From NCBI RefSeq assembly GCF_000685035.1, contig NZ_BAYB01000003.1:55708-119707 (forward strand): a DNA stretch of 64,000 nucleotides. The letters run 5' to 3'. A program made the position numbers and the translations under genes. The DNA is from Paraburkholderia ferrariae NBRC 106233. GTDB taxonomy: Bacteria; Pseudomonadota; Gammaproteobacteria; Burkholderiales; Burkholderiaceae. This document shows positions 53,521 through 63,299 of the stretch, piece by piece. The first letter of the stretch is position 1; each line of letters opens with the position of its first letter. The notes beneath the pieces were generated by a model. It saw nothing but the letters and a program-made list of their open reading frames with translations. It had not been told where the DNA came from and searched no databases.

Positions 53521-53862
53521 ATGCCTCAAATCGTGGTGCTGCCCCATGTCGAACTGTGCCCGGAGGGTGCGGTGATCGAAGCGAAGCCGGGCGAGAGCGT
53601 GTGCGACGCGCTGCTCGAGCACGGCATCGAGATCGAGCACGCATGCGAGAAGTCGTGCGCGTGCACGACCTGTCACGTGATCGTGCGTGAAGGCTTCGAC
53701 GCGCTCGAGCCGTCCGAGGAAACCGAGGACGATCTGCTCGACAAGGCGTGGGGTCTGGAGCCGACCTCGCGGCTGTCGTGCCAGGCCCTCGTGCCGAAGG
53801 ACGACGACCTGGTGATCGAGATTCCGCGTTACTCGATCAATCACGCGAAGGAAAACCATTAA
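53521..53862 (+). CDS. fdx: [2Fe-2S] ferredoxin, ISC type
   Basis: This 113-residue adrenodoxin-type ferredoxin has ligands C-x5-C-x2-C in HACEKSCACTTCHV and a fourth in LSCQAL. It supplies electrons for cluster formation. The start MPQIVVLPH at 53521 is standard; an ATG 18 bases upstream is unlikely. iscX follows after 22 bases. Confidence 0.96.
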   Translation: MPQIVVLPHVELCPEGAVIEAKPGESVCDALLEHGIEIEHACEKSCACTTCHVIVREGFDALEPSEETEDDLLDKAWGLEPTSRLSCQALVPKDDDLVIEIPRYSINHAKENH

Positions 53863-53884
53863 GCCCGAAGAGGAGCGCGCAGCC

Positions 53885-54082
53885 ATGAAATGGACCGATG
53901 TGCAGGACATCGCGGTGGCACTGACCGACACGCATCCGGAAGTGGATCCGCAGTACGTGCGCTTCACCGATCTGCATCGCTGGATCACGGCACTCGAAGG
54001 CTTCGACGACGATCCCGAGCGCTCGAACGAGAAGATCCTGGAGGCCATCCAGGCCGCGTGGATCGAGGACGCCGGTTACTGA
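53885..54082 (+). CDS. iscX: IscX (Fe-S assembly modulator)
   Basis: This 65-residue acidic protein (MKWTDVQDIAVAL, VRFTDLHRWITAL) matches IscX/YfhJ, which binds IscS and iron and tunes the rate of cluster building. It is the last isc gene, followed by a strong terminator. Confidence 0.95.
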   Translation: MKWTDVQDIAVALTDTHPEVDPQYVRFTDLHRWITALEGFDDDPERSNEKILEAIQAAWIEDAGY

Positions 54083-54134
54083 GTACCGAGCCGCCCCCCG
54101 GCGCTCCAGCGGGCGCTGGTTCATGCAGGACGTA

Positions 54135-54174
54135 AAAAAGGCGATTCGCCCATGTCGGGTGGATCGCCTTTTTC
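54135..54174. terminator. Bidirectional terminator after the isc operon
   Basis: AAAAAAGGCGAT and ATCGCCTTTTT form a stem extended by an inner CGCCC/GGGTG pairing, with T-runs on both strands. It serves iscX and the convergent glycine-zipper gene. Confidence 0.87.
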
Positions 54175-54209
54175 TTTGCGCGCTTCTGCGGATCGAGGTA
54201 GCAGCCGCC

Positions 54210-54920
54210 TCAGCCCGCGACGAGCGTGCCGTTTTCCACGCGCACGCGTTGGCCTTGCTGGAACGGCGGCGCTTCGTGGTACGTGAAGTAGCGCAGCTTG
54301 CCGCTTTCCATGCGCACGCGCACCGAGTAGCTCGTCGTGCTGCGCAGGTGCTTTTCGACCGAGTTGCCGGCCACGCCGCCGCCGAGCGCGCCGAGCAGCG
54401 TCATGGCGGTGCGTCCGCCGCCCGCGCCGAACTGGTTGCCGATCAGGCCGCCGGCCACGGCGCCCCCCACGGCGCCGATGCCGGTGCCGTGACCTTCATG
54501 CCTGACGGCCGAAATCGCCACTACCGTGCCGCACGATTCGCACGGCGCCGGAGCCGGTTGAGCCTCCTCGGCCCCCTGCTGCGGTTGCTGGGCATATTGC
54601 GGCTGTTGCGGCTGCGCCGGGGCGACCGGCATGGGCTGCCCCGCTTGCTGCGCGACCGGTGCGGTGTTCTGCGCGACCTGCGCGTTTGCGCCTTGCGGGG
54701 CCGGCGCCGGCTGCGTCGAATCGACCACGGGCTGCGAGGCCGCCATGGCGGTCTGCCCGGTCTGGGTCTGGGCGTTTTGTTCGGTGTTGCTCGACGCCTT
54801 CGGGAAGACGCCCGTGATGGCGGCGGTGGCCGCGAGGCTCGCGACAATCACGGCGGCCGCGGCCGCGGCGATGAGGGGATGCAGACGTTTGCGTGAGGTA
54901 TTCGGATCGGGTTGGTTCAT
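54210..54920 (-). CDS. Glycine-zipper 2TM envelope protein
   Basis: This 236-residue protein has an N-terminal membrane anchor (LIAAAAAAVIVASLAATAAI, about 16-35) and a long Gln/Ala/Pro-rich linker (about 45-125). A CESCG pair and a glycine-zipper domain (GIGAVGGAVAGGLIGNQFGAGG, about 147-185) like SlyB/17-kDa antigen proteins follow, then a beta-rich tail. Such proteins sit in the envelope; the precise role is unknown. GGAG lies before the ATG. Confidence 0.87.
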   Translation of the reverse strand: MNQPDPNTSRKRLHPLIAAAAAAVIVASLAATAAITGVFPKASSNTEQNAQTQTGQTAMAASQPVVDSTQPAPAPQGANAQVAQNTAPVAQQAGQPMPVAPAQPQQPQYAQQPQQGAEEAQPAPAPCESCGTVVAISAVRHEGHGTGIGAVGGAVAGGLIGNQFGAGGGRTAMTLLGALGGGVAGNSVEKHLRSTTSYSVRVRMESGKLRYFTYHEAPPFQQGQRVRVENGTLVAG

Positions 54921-55154
54921 GAAGGGCTCCGTCTTCAGCAGAGTTGATGTTTATGAGACAAGTCTGAGCCAGAACGATTCCCGGCGGGTTTCAATTTGTA
55001 ACCCGGGCGCGTCGCTCCTGCCTCGTGCCGTCGCGCAAGCGGGCGGCGAGGCGCATGAACGCTTGTTCTGACGAATGGGGCAGGGCCAGATGCAGGTTTC
55101 GACCCCGACAGCTTTTACCGATGGTTACAAACCGGGAAGGCAAGCCGCAGCGGC

Positions 55155-55192
55155 AAAACAAAGGGCGCATGCGGCGTGAACCGCATGCGCCC
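55155..55192 (-). terminator. Intrinsic terminator of lysS
   Basis: GGGCGCATGCGG and CCGCATGCGCCC form a 12-bp stem with a 6-base loop. On the minus strand TTTGTTTT follows, 25 bases after the lysS stop. Confidence 0.85.
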
Positions 55193-55216
55193 CTGGTGCT
55201 ACCGCAAGCGCGCGAC

Positions 55217-56752
55217 TTAGTCTTCGCGGCGCAGGTGCGGGAAGAGGATCACGTCGCGGATGCTCGGGCTGTCGGTCAGCAGCATCACGAGACGGTCGAT
55301 GCCGATGCCGCAGCCGCCCGTCGGAGGCATGCCGTACTCGAGCGCGCGGATGTAGTCGGCGTCGTAGTACATCGCTTCCTCGTCGCCGGCGTCTTTCTGC
55401 TCGACCTGCTTCTTGAAGCGCGCGGCCTGGTCTTCCGGATCGTTCAGCTCCGAGAAGCCGTTGGCGATCTCGCGGCCCGTAATGAAGAGCTCGAAGCGCT
55501 CCGTGATGCCCTGCTGCGTGTCCGAGGCGCGCGCGAGCGGCGACACTTCCACCGGGTAGTCGATGATGTAGGTCGGCTCCCAGAGCTGCGATTCGGCCGT
55601 TTCCTCGAAGAGCGCCAGTTGCAGCGAGCCCACGCCGGCGTTCAGGAACGCGGGCTGGTTCGCGTCCACGCCGAACTTCTTGAGCTCGGTGCGCAGGAAC
55701 GCCGCGTCGGCAAGCTGGGCGTCGGTGTAGTTCGGCGCGTACTTCTGGATGGCCTGGGTGATCGTGAGGCGATGGAACGGCTTGCTCAGGTCCAGTTCGC
55801 GGCCCTGGTAGCTGAGCACGGCGGTGCCTTGCGCGTCGATGGCGGCCTGGCGGATCAGCGCTTCGGTGAAGTCCATGAGCCACGCGTAGTCGGTGTACGC
55901 GGCGTAGAACTCCATCATCGTGAATTCCGGATTGTGACGCGGCGAAACGCCTTCGTTACGGAAATTCCGGTTGATCTCGAACACGCGCTCGAAGCCGCCC
56001 ACGATGAGGCGCTTCAGGTAGAGCTCGGGCGCGATGCGCATGAACATCTGCATGTCGAGCGCATTGTGGTGCGTGACGAAGGGCTTGGCCGCCGCGCCGC
56101 CCGGGATGGGGTGCAGCATCGGCGTTTCGACTTCCATGAAGCCGGCGTCGGCCATGAAGCGGCGCACCGACGAAATCGCCTTCGTGCGCGAGACGAAGGT
56201 ATTGCGCGATTCGGGCGTGACGATCAGGTCGACGTAGCGCTGGCGATAGCGCGTTTCCTGGTCGGCGAGGCCGTGGAACTTGTCCGGCAGCGGGCGCAGC
56301 GCCTTCGAGAGCAGGCGCAGTTCGGTGCAGCGCACCGACAGCTCGCCCTTGTTCGTGCGGAACAGCACGCCCTTTGCCGCGACGATGTCGCCCAGATCCC
56401 ACTTCTTGAACGCTTCGTAGATGGCTTCGCCGACGTCGGCGGGCGTGATGAAGAACTGGATCTGGCCCGAGCCGTCGCGCACCGTTGCGAAGCTCGCCTT
56501 GCCCATCACGCGCTTGAGCATCATGCGGCCCGCGATCGCCACTTCCAGCGGCTGCGCTTCGAGCGCGTCCTTGTCGCTGCCGGCGTAGTCGCGCTGCAGG
56601 TCGGCGGCGTGGTGGGTGGGGCGGAAGTCGTTCGGATAGGCGACGCCCGTTTCGCGCAGCGCGCGCAGCTTCTCGCGGCGCTCGGCGATGATCTGGTTGT
56701 CGTCCAGGTCGGGTGCGGCGCTGGCCGCCGTCGGCTGGGTCGGTTCGGTCAT
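55217..56752 (-). CDS. lysS: Lysyl-tRNA synthetase, class II
   Basis: This 511-residue enzyme has the N-terminal anticodon-binding OB fold (about 60-170), motif 2 ([23 protein letters not shown]) and motif 3 ([22 protein letters not shown]). It charges lysine onto its tRNA. It lies directly downstream of prfB on the same strand, an arrangement conserved in many proteobacteria. Confidence 0.97.
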   Translation of the reverse strand: MTEPTQPTAASAAPDLDDNQIIAERREKLRALRETGVAYPNDFRPTHHAADLQRDYAGSDKDALEAQPLEVAIAGRMMLKRVMGKASFATVRDGSGQIQFFITPADVGEAIYEAFKKWDLGDIVAAKGVLFRTNKGELSVRCTELRLLSKALRPLPDKFHGLADQETRYRQRYVDLIVTPESRNTFVSRTKAISSVRRFMADAGFMEVETPMLHPIPGGAAAKPFVTHHNALDMQMFMRIAPELYLKRLIVGGFERVFEINRNFRNEGVSPRHNPEFTMMEFYAAYTDYAWLMDFTEALIRQAAIDAQGTAVLSYQGRELDLSKPFHRLTITQAIQKYAPNYTDAQLADAAFLRTELKKFGVDANQPAFLNAGVGSLQLALFEETAESQLWEPTYIIDYPVEVSPLARASDTQQGITERFELFITGREIANGFSELNDPEDQAARFKKQVEQKDAGDEEAMYYDADYIRALEYGMPPTGGCGIGIDRLVMLLTDSPSIRDVILFPHLRRED

Positions 56753-56827
56753 GTTGGCTCGGATTCGGTGATACGGCGATGTTGCGGATTGCGCGGTGCC
56801 CGGGGGACGCCCCGGGCACGCGGCGGC

Positions 56828-57932
56828 TTACACGCCCTGTTTCAGGCTGGCGCTGATGAAGTCGTCGAGATCGCCGTCGAGCACGGCTTTGGTGTTGCTG
56901 ATTTCGACGTTGGTGCGCAGATCCTTGATGCGGCTGTTGTCGAGCACGTAGGAGCGGATCTGGTGGCCCCAGCCCACGTCCGACTTGCCCGCTTCGAGCT
57001 TGTCCTGCTCCGACTGGCGCTTGCGCATTTCGGCTTCGTACAGGCGCGATTTCAGCATCGCCATGGCTTCGGCGCGGTTGCGGTGCTGCGAGCGGTCGTT
57101 CTGGCACTGCACGACGATGCCCGACGGAATGTGCGTGATCCGCACCGCGGAGTCGGTCTTGTTGATGTGCTGGCCGCCCGCGCCCGAAGCGCGGTAGGTG
57201 TCGATGCGCAGATCGGCCGGATTGACCTCGATCTCGAACGAGTCGTCGATCTCCGGGTACACGAACACCGACGAGAACGACGTATGGCGACCGCCGGACG
57301 AATCGAACGGCGACTTGCGCACGAGCCGGTGAATGCCGGTTTCGGTGCGCAGGAAGCCGTAGGCGTATTCGCCTTCGACCTTGATCGTCGCGCTCTTGAT
57401 GCCGGCCACGTCGCCTTCGGACTCTTCGAGCACTTCGGTCTTGAAGCCCTTGCGCTCGCAGTAGCGCACGTACTGGCGCAGCAGCATGGAAGCCCAGTCG
57501 CAGGCCTCGGTGCCGCCCGCGCCCGCCTGGATGTCGATGAAGGCGTTGTTCGGGTCGGCGGGATTCGCGAACATGCGGCGGAACTCGACGTCGGCCACGC
57601 GCTTCTCGATGGCGGCAGCATCGGCCTCGCAGGCGACGAGCGTGTCTTCGTCGTCTTCCTCGCGCGCCATCTCGAAGAGGTCCTGCGCATCGCGCGTGTC
57701 GTTCTCGATGCCGTCGAGCACGTGCACCACGCCTTCGAGCAGTTTCTTTTCCTTGCCGAGACCCTGGGCGTGCTTCGAGTCGTTCCAGACGTTAGGGTCT
57801 TCGAGTTCTCGATTGACTTCGATCAGTCGCGTGGACTTGGCATCGTAGTCAAAGATACCCCCGTAGCTCGCCCGCGCGTGCGCGCAGGTCCGCCAGAGAG
57901 GCTTCGATCGCGTTGAGACGTTCCGCTTCCAT
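56828..57932 (-). CDS. prfB: Peptide chain release factor 2 with programmed +1 frameshift
   Basis: The first 27 codons (57932-57852, [20 protein letters not shown], then GELRGYL) end at an in-frame TGA. A +1 shift that skips base 57851 joins the second frame from 57850 (DYDAKSTRL) to the stop at 56828, giving 367 residues, the normal length. The SPF stop-codon-reading motif is in RKSPFDSSG and the catalytic GGQ in [12 protein letters not shown]2 ends translation at UGA and UAA, and low RF2 favours the shift, so expression is self-regulated. Annotated here as one gene spanning both frames. Confidence 0.96.
57848..57862 (-). promoter_or_regulatory. prfB frameshift signal
   Basis: The minus strand reads GGGGGTATCTTTGAC: an internal Shine-Dalgarno-like run, a 3-base spacer, the slippery CTT and the TGA C stop context, almost identical to the E. 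coli element. Confidence 0.96.
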
Positions 57933-58053
57933 TTGTGTCGTGATCCGGGGCGTAAAACCTTGAATTATAGCCGATCGGGCCGTCATCAAGGCCCGCATCG
58001 CGGTCGGCGCGGCGGCTTGCGCGACGAGCCGGGTGATGGTCCGTGAAGCCGCG

Positions 58054-59760
58054 TCAGTCCGCCGCGTGCTCCACCACGAGCTGCACCCGCGACACGCCGT
58101 TCCAGGTGTCGCGCACGAGCCGGTAGGCGACGGTGGCGTGCTGGGGCAGCGGCTCGGTGTGGTTGAACCAGATGGCATTAAAGCGCTGGCGGCCGCGCAA
58201 AAGCTGCAGCTTCAGGTGCTTGTCCTTCACGAGCGCCTGGGACGCCACTTCGAATTCCCCCGCGAACACGGGCGCCGGGAAGCCCTGGCCCCAGACCGCC
58301 GCATCGAGCATTTCGACGAAGTCGGGCGTGAAGTAGGCGTCTTCGAGATCGCCGTCGGTTTCCACGGTGCGCGCGAGCGCCTCGGCCGAGAGCCACTCGC
58401 GGCCCACGCGCTCGAAGGCGTCGGCAAAGCGCGGCACGTCGGCGGCGGCGAGCGTCATGCCGGCCGCCATGGCGTGGCCGCCGAACTTGTGGATGAGGCC
58501 CGGCTCGCGCTTGGCGATCAGATCGATGGCGTCGCGCAGGTGGAAACCGGGGATCGAGCGGCCGGAGCCCTTCACGAGTTCGCCGCTTTCGTCCGCGAGG
58601 GCGAACGTGAAGGACGGGCGATGGAACCGCTCCTTGAGCCGTCCCGCCACGATGCCGATCACGCCCTGATGCCAGCCCGGATTGAAGAGCGTGAGCGTGG
58701 CCTTGCCTTCCGGATCGACGTCCGCGAGATCGGCGAGGGCTTGCTGCTGCATGCCCGCCTCGATCTCGCGCCGCTCGCGGTTCATGGTGTCGAGCTGCTG
58801 GGCGAGGGCCCAGGCGCGGCCCACGTCGTCCGTGGTCAGGCACTCGATGCCGAGCGACATATCGGAGAGGCGGCCCGCGGCGTTCAGGCGCGGCCCGAGC
58901 GCGAACCCCAGGTCGAAGCCGGAGGCGCTGCGCGCTTCACGGCCCGCGGCGCGAAAGAGCGCGGCGATGCCGGGCTGCATGCGGCCGTTGCGGATGCGCT
59001 GCAAGCCTTGCGCCACGAGCACGCGGTTGTTGCCGTCGAGCTTCACGACGTCGGCGACCGTGCCGAGCGCGACGAGGTCGAGCAGGCCGTCGAGGCGCGG
59101 CTCGGGCCGGTCGTCGCCGAATGCGCCGCGGCGGCGCAGTTCCGCGCGCAAGGCAAGCAGCACGTAGAACATCACTCCCACGCCCGCGATGCACTTGCTC
59201 TCGAAGCCGCAGCCCGGCTGGTTCGGATTGACGATGGCGCGCGCGGCGGGGAGCGTGTCGCCGGGCAGGTGGTGGTCGGTCACGAGCACGTCGATGCCGA
59301 GCGCATTCGCCGCCTCCACGCCCTCGACGCTCGCGATGCCGTTATCGACCGTGATCAGCAGATCGGGCCGCCCGCCCGGCTGCTTTGCCGCGAGCGCGAC
59401 GATTTCGGGCGTGAGGCCGTAGCCGTACTCGAAGCGGTTGGGCACGAGGTAGTCGATCTGCGCGCCGAGCATGCGCAGCCCGCGCACGGCGACGGCGCAG
59501 GCGGTGGCGCCGTCGCAGTCGTAGTCGGCGACCACGAGCATGCGGCGGTTCGCGGCGAGCGCGTCGGCGAGCAGCATGGCCGCGTCGGCGAGTCCCTTCA
59601 TGCCGGCGGGCGGCATCAGGCGGCCGAGGCCGGTTTCGATCTCGTCGGGCTGGCAGACGCCGCGCGACGCGTAGAGGCGCGCCAGCACCGGATGCAGGCC
59701 GTGACGGACGAGGACTTCGGCGTCGGCGGGGGAACAGGCGCGAGTGACGATTCGGGTCAT
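58054..59760 (-). CDS. recJ: Single-stranded-DNA-specific exonuclease RecJ
   Basis: This 568-residue 5'-3' exonuclease has the DHH phosphoesterase motifs VVADYDCDGATA and VTDHHLPG, a DHHA1 domain with GGHAMAAGMTL and a C-terminal OB fold. It acts in recombination and mismatch repair. The start at 59760 (MTRIVTRACSPADA) is where homology begins; the frame is open much further upstream only because of the GC bias. The gene before it, ending 20 bases upstream, is RpfE-like. Confidence 0.95.
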   Translation of the reverse strand: MTRIVTRACSPADAEVLVRHGLHPVLARLYASRGVCQPDEIETGLGRLMPPAGMKGLADAAMLLADALAANRRMLVVADYDCDGATACAVAVRGLRMLGAQIDYLVPNRFEYGYGLTPEIVALAAKQPGGRPDLLITVDNGIASVEGVEAANALGIDVLVTDHHLPGDTLPAARAIVNPNQPGCGFESKCIAGVGVMFYVLLALRAELRRRGAFGDDRPEPRLDGLLDLVALGTVADVVKLDGNNRVLVAQGLQRIRNGRMQPGIAALFRAAGREARSASGFDLGFALGPRLNAAGRLSDMSLGIECLTTDDVGRAWALAQQLDTMNRERREIEAGMQQQALADLADVDPEGKATLTLFNPGWHQGVIGIVAGRLKERFHRPSFTFALADESGELVKGSGRSIPGFHLRDAIDLIAKREPGLIHKFGGHAMAAGMTLAAADVPRFADAFERVGREWLSAEALARTVETDGDLEDAYFTPDFVEMLDAAVWGQGFPAPVFAGEFEVASQALVKDKHLKLQLLRGRQRFNAIWFNHTEPLPQHATVAYRLVRDTWNGVSRVQLVVEHAAD

Positions 59761-59780
59761 GCGGGACGGCTTTGGTTGGT

Positions 59781-60902
59781 TTATTCGATGAAAAGCGACG
59801 CGAACACGCGGCGCCGCCAGAATTTGCGCAGGTCGGCGCGCGTGATCGACAGATCGACCGAGCCCGTATCGCCGCACAGCGTGAGATCGAGCGCGGCGAG
59901 CCGGCCCGCCTGCAGCGCGTCGAGCGCGGGGGCGAACCAGTCGCGCTCGAGCGCGGCGAACGCGGCATTCCAGCGGCCCCAGTCCTGCTGGATGAAGGGC
60001 GCCGAAAAGGGATCGAGTTCGATGAGGGTCGTGCCGGACTGGGCCTCGCTTGATACCGGTGCCACTGGTGCTGCCGGTGCCGCCCAGGCCGCGAACGAGG
60101 CCGGCGCGGCCTGCACCCCGACGCCGGCGGCCAGTGCCAGGCCGCGCGTGGCGGCCGCGTCCGAGCGCACCTGCGCAAACGGGCTCGTCACCGGGCGCAG
60201 CGTGCCCTGCGCATGGAACCAGATGGAATTCACGGCAGGCAGCCCGTGCGCCTCGCGGGCTTCGTTCACGGGATGCTCGAACCAGGCCATCTGCACTTCG
60301 TTCTGCACCTTCATCCACGCGCGCGAGCGCTGGCCCGAGCCCGCCTCGTGCGGCAGCCAGATTTCGATGTTGCGCCCGCTCGCGCGCAGCGGCGAGGCGC
60401 CGGCCAGGGTGCCGAAGGCGTCGCTCGAGAGATACCAGCGCTGCGGCGTCGGCGCCTCGACGCGCACGCCCAGCTCCTCGATGAGCGGCTTCGCGACGGC
60501 GTAGAGCGTCGCGGCATCGGCGTCGGCGAGGTCGAGCGAATCGGGATCGATCAACACCAGATGGTCGTGCGCGATGCGCACGTGCACGGGCTGGATGCAG
60601 GCCCAGGTGGCGTCGCCGGGCGTGCCGCCGTCGGCGAGCAGCATGTAGGGCGCGAGCGGGGCTTCGTCGTCGGCGGCGGCCGGGCGGGGGGCGCCCGAAT
60701 CGGCCGTGCCGAATCGCTTCGCCACCCAGCGCTCGTGCGGCAGCGTGCGCTGGAAATCTTCGCCGATCACCGTCTCGCCCGCCGTGGCGCGGGCCACGAG
60801 CTTGTCGAGCGCGGGCGTGTCGAGGCCGGCGAGCGCGGTCGAGGCCGCCGCGGCGGAGGGTAGCGCAAAGGGGAGGAGCAGGTGGAGTCGGTCGGCAGGC
60901 AT
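59781..60902 (-). CDS. RpfE-like / phosphoglycerate-mutase-related conserved protein
   Basis: This 373-residue cytoplasmic protein lacks a signal peptide (the start MPADRLHLLLPFAL is part of the fold). Segments such as DTPALDKLVARA, GEDFQRTLPHERWVA and WLPHEAGSGQRSRAWMKVQNEVQMAW are typical of proteins annotated as RpfE-type regulators or as cofactor-independent phosphoglycerate-mutase-like, found beside recJ. Catalytic mutase residues are not obvious, so enzyme activity is doubtful. It probably shares a transcript with recJ. Confidence 0.7.
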   Translation of the reverse strand: MPADRLHLLLPFALPSAAAASTALAGLDTPALDKLVARATAGETVIGEDFQRTLPHERWVAKRFGTADSGAPRPAAADDEAPLAPYMLLADGGTPGDATWACIQPVHVRIAHDHLVLIDPDSLDLADADAATLYAVAKPLIEELGVRVEAPTPQRWYLSSDAFGTLAGASPLRASGRNIEIWLPHEAGSGQRSRAWMKVQNEVQMAWFEHPVNEAREAHGLPAVNSIWFHAQGTLRPVTSPFAQVRSDAAATRGLALAAGVGVQAAPASFAAWAAPAAPVAPVSSEAQSGTTLIELDPFSAPFIQQDWGRWNAAFAALERDWFAPALDALQAGRLAALDLTLCGDTGSVDLSITRADLRKFWRRRVFASLFIE

Positions 60903-61311
60903 GATGGGGCGAATTGTACTTCGGCGCTTCGCCCATCGGGCGGCCCGCTCCGGCGGGCGGGTGGGGTGTCTCTGGGAATCAGGCGCTCGACGGGGACTTG
61001 GGCGGGTATTGGAACGGGCACTTGCGGCAGCAATCCGGCTCGAAGGAGAAGGGCCGTCGGCAGCACCCGGGAGAACCGGGCAGGGCTTTCATGCACGCAA
61101 CAATGCACACGACAACGCACGCAACGATGGCGCAAAGGGCCCCATGGGCCGCCAGTGTGGCAAACTTCGCGCTTGACTCGCGGCGGCACGGGCGCGGGAT
61201 GGCGCCCCCGGAGCGGTCAAGGCGGCCCCGGCCGGCAACGCGCCACGGGAGCGGCAGGGCACCCGCGGTGCCCCGGCCCGCCGCACAACGAAGACGCAGA
61301 CAAGGACACGC
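60903..61311. other. Divergent gap between the RpfE-like gene and lolC
   Basis: About 410 bases, GC-rich, hold the promoters of both divergent units. Open frames here are low-complexity and unconvincing. The only regularity is three short tandem units at 61091-61126, and AAGGA before the lolC TTG. Confidence 0.45.
61091..61126. repeat. Three imperfect 12-bp tandem units
   Basis: ATGCACGCAACA, ATGCACACGACA and ACGCACGCAACG follow one another. The short degenerate array could reflect replication slippage; no function is apparent. Confidence 0.5.
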
Positions 61312-62565
61312 TTGAAACTTCCCTACGAATGGCAGATAGGCTGGCGCTACACGCGCGCCGGCAAGCGCACGACCGGCAACGGTTTCATTTCGTTCATCGC
61401 GCTCGTCTCGATGTCGGGCATTGCGCTCGGCGTCGCGGCGCTGATCGTGGTGCTCTCGGTGATGAACGGCTTCCAGCGCGACGTGCGCGACCGCATGCTC
61501 TCGGTGCTCGCGCACATCGAGATCTTCTCGCCCACGGGCTCGATGCCCGACTGGCAGTTGACCGCGAAGGAAGCGAAGACCAACCGCGAAGTGATCGGCG
61601 CTGCACCCTACGTGGATGCCCAGGCGCTGCTCACGCGCGGCGACAGCCTGTCCGGCGTCGCGCTGCGCGGCATCGAGCCTTCCGAAGAGCCGCAGGTCTC
61701 CGACATCGACAAGGAGATGAAGGCGGGCAGTCTCAACGACCTCACGCCGGGTAGCTGGAACATCGTGCTGGGCGCCGATCTCGCGTCGAGCCTCGGCGTG
61801 CAGGTGGGCGACAAGGTCACGCTCGTCGCGCCCGAAGGCTCCATCACGCCCGCCGGCATGCTGCCGCGCCTGAAGCAGTTCAACGTGGTGGGCGTGTTCG
61901 AATCGGGCCACTACGAATACGACAGCACGCTCGCGCTCACCAATATCCGCGACGCCGAAATCCTCTATCGCCTGCCTGCGCCGAGCGGCGTGCGGCTGCG
62001 TTTAAAGGACATGCAGCGCGCGCCCGAAGTCGCGCGGCAGTTGACGCACACGCTCTCGGGCGACCTCTATATCCGCGACTGGACGCAGCAGAACAAGACC
62101 TGGTTCTCCGCCGTGCAGATCGAAAAGCGCATGATGTTCATCATCCTCACGCTCATCATCGCGGTCGCGGCGTTCAACCTCGTTTCGTCGCTCGTGATGA
62201 CCGTCACCAACAAGCAGGCCGATATCGCCATCCTGCGCACGCTCGGCGCGCAGCCGTTCTCGATCATGAAGATCTTCTTCGTGCAGGGCGTGACGATCGG
62301 CTTCGTCGGCACGGGCCTCGGCGTGGCGCTGGGCTGCCTGATCGCGTGGAGCATTCCGTGGACCGTGCCGGCCATCGAGCATGTGCTCGGCGTGCAGTTC
62401 CTGCCGCCGTCCGTCTACTTCATCAGCGAGCTGCCCTCGGAACTCGTCGCCTCCGACGTGATCCGCATCGGCTTGATTGCGTTCGTGCTTTCCGCGCTCG
62501 CGACGCTCTATCCGAGCTGGCGCGCGGCCAGGGTTCGTCCTGCGGAGGCACTGCGTTATGAATGA
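61312..62565 (+). CDS. lolC: Lipoprotein-releasing ABC transporter permease LolC/E
   Basis: This 417-residue inner-membrane protein has the MacB/LolC layout: a first membrane helix (about 22-48, [20 protein letters not shown]), a large periplasmic domain (about 50-265) and three C-terminal helices (about 270-405). It ends in the conserved [14 protein letters not shown]. With LolD it releases lipoproteins to LolA. The start is TTG at 61312 after [20 protein letters not shown] is the normal beginning. lolD overlaps its end by 8 bases. Confidence 0.94.
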   Translation: MKLPYEWQIGWRYTRAGKRTTGNGFISFIALVSMSGIALGVAALIVVLSVMNGFQRDVRDRMLSVLAHIEIFSPTGSMPDWQLTAKEAKTNREVIGAAPYVDAQALLTRGDSLSGVALRGIEPSEEPQVSDIDKEMKAGSLNDLTPGSWNIVLGADLASSLGVQVGDKVTLVAPEGSITPAGMLPRLKQFNVVGVFESGHYEYDSTLALTNIRDAEILYRLPAPSGVRLRLKDMQRAPEVARQLTHTLSGDLYIRDWTQQNKTWFSAVQIEKRMMFIILTLIIAVAAFNLVSSLVMTVTNKQADIAILRTLGAQPFSIMKIFFVQGVTIGFVGTGLGVALGCLIAWSIPWTVPAIEHVLGVQFLPPSVYFISELPSELVASDVIRIGLIAFVLSALATLYPSWRAARVRPAEALRYE

Positions 62566-63289
62566 CCGTCAATCGATTCTCGCCGCCGCGGGCGACTACC
62601 CCTATGTGCTCGAAGCGCACAACGTTTCCAAGACCTTCGGCCAGGGCGGCCTCCAGGTGGAGGTGCTCAAGCACGCGGAACTGAAGGTGCGCCGCGGCGA
62701 AAAGCTCGCGATCGTGGGCGCCTCGGGTTCGGGCAAGAGCACGCTGCTGCACGTGCTGGGCGGCCTCGACGAGCCCGGCGCGGGCAACGTTTCGGTGCTC
62801 GGCAAGCCGTTCACGGCGCTCTCCGAGCGCGAGCGCAACGATCTGCGCAACCGCGCGCTCGGCTTCGTCTATCAGTTTCACCATCTGCTGCCGGAGTTCA
62901 CGGCGCTCGACAACGTGGCGATGCCGCTGCGCATTCGCCGCCTGCCGCAGGAAGAGGCGCGCGAGGTGGCGCTCGCGACGCTTGACCGCGTGGGGCTTGC
63001 GCACCGCGCGAAGCATCGCCCGGGCGAGCTTTCGGGCGGCGAGCGCCAGCGCGTGGCGATCGCGCGCGCGCTCGTGACGAAGCCCGCCTGCGTGCTGGCC
63101 GACGAGCCCACCGGCAATCTGGACGGCAACACTGCCGATACCGTGTTCAACCTGATGCTCGAACTGTCCGACTCGTTCGATACGAGCTTCGTGATCGTCA
63201 CGCACGATCCCGACCTGGCGGCGCGCTGCGACCGCATCGTGCGCCTGCGCGACGGCACGCTGCACGAGGAGCCCGTCGTACCCGTGTGA
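62558..63289 (+). CDS. lolD: Lipoprotein-releasing ABC transporter ATPase LolD
   Basis: This 243-residue ATPase has Walker A ([11 protein letters not shown]), the signature [15 protein letters not shown], Walker B ([12 protein letters not shown]) and the H-loop (IVTHDPDLA). [15 protein letters not shown] is typical of LolD. It powers LolC/E. The ATG lies inside the last codons of lolC, so translation is coupled. Confidence 0.95.
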   Translation: MNDRQSILAAAGDYPYVLEAHNVSKTFGQGGLQVEVLKHAELKVRRGEKLAIVGASGSGKSTLLHVLGGLDEPGAGNVSVLGKPFTALSERERNDLRNRALGFVYQFHHLLPEFTALDNVAMPLRIRRLPQEEAREVALATLDRVGLAHRAKHRPGELSGGERQRVAIARALVTKPACVLADEPTGNLDGNTADTVFNLMLELSDSFDTSFVIVTHDPDLAARCDRIVRLRDGTLHEEPVVPV

Positions 63290-63299
63290 GGCGCACGCC

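Noticed and set aside
59761..60936. Upstream extension of the recJ frame to over 900 codons
   Set aside because: The extension overlaps the RpfE-like gene in another frame and does not resemble RecJ; the normal start is at 59760.
61091..61126. Short tandem units considered as a CRISPR-like or regulatory array
   Set aside because: Only three 12-bp imperfect units without spacers; no cas genes in the window.
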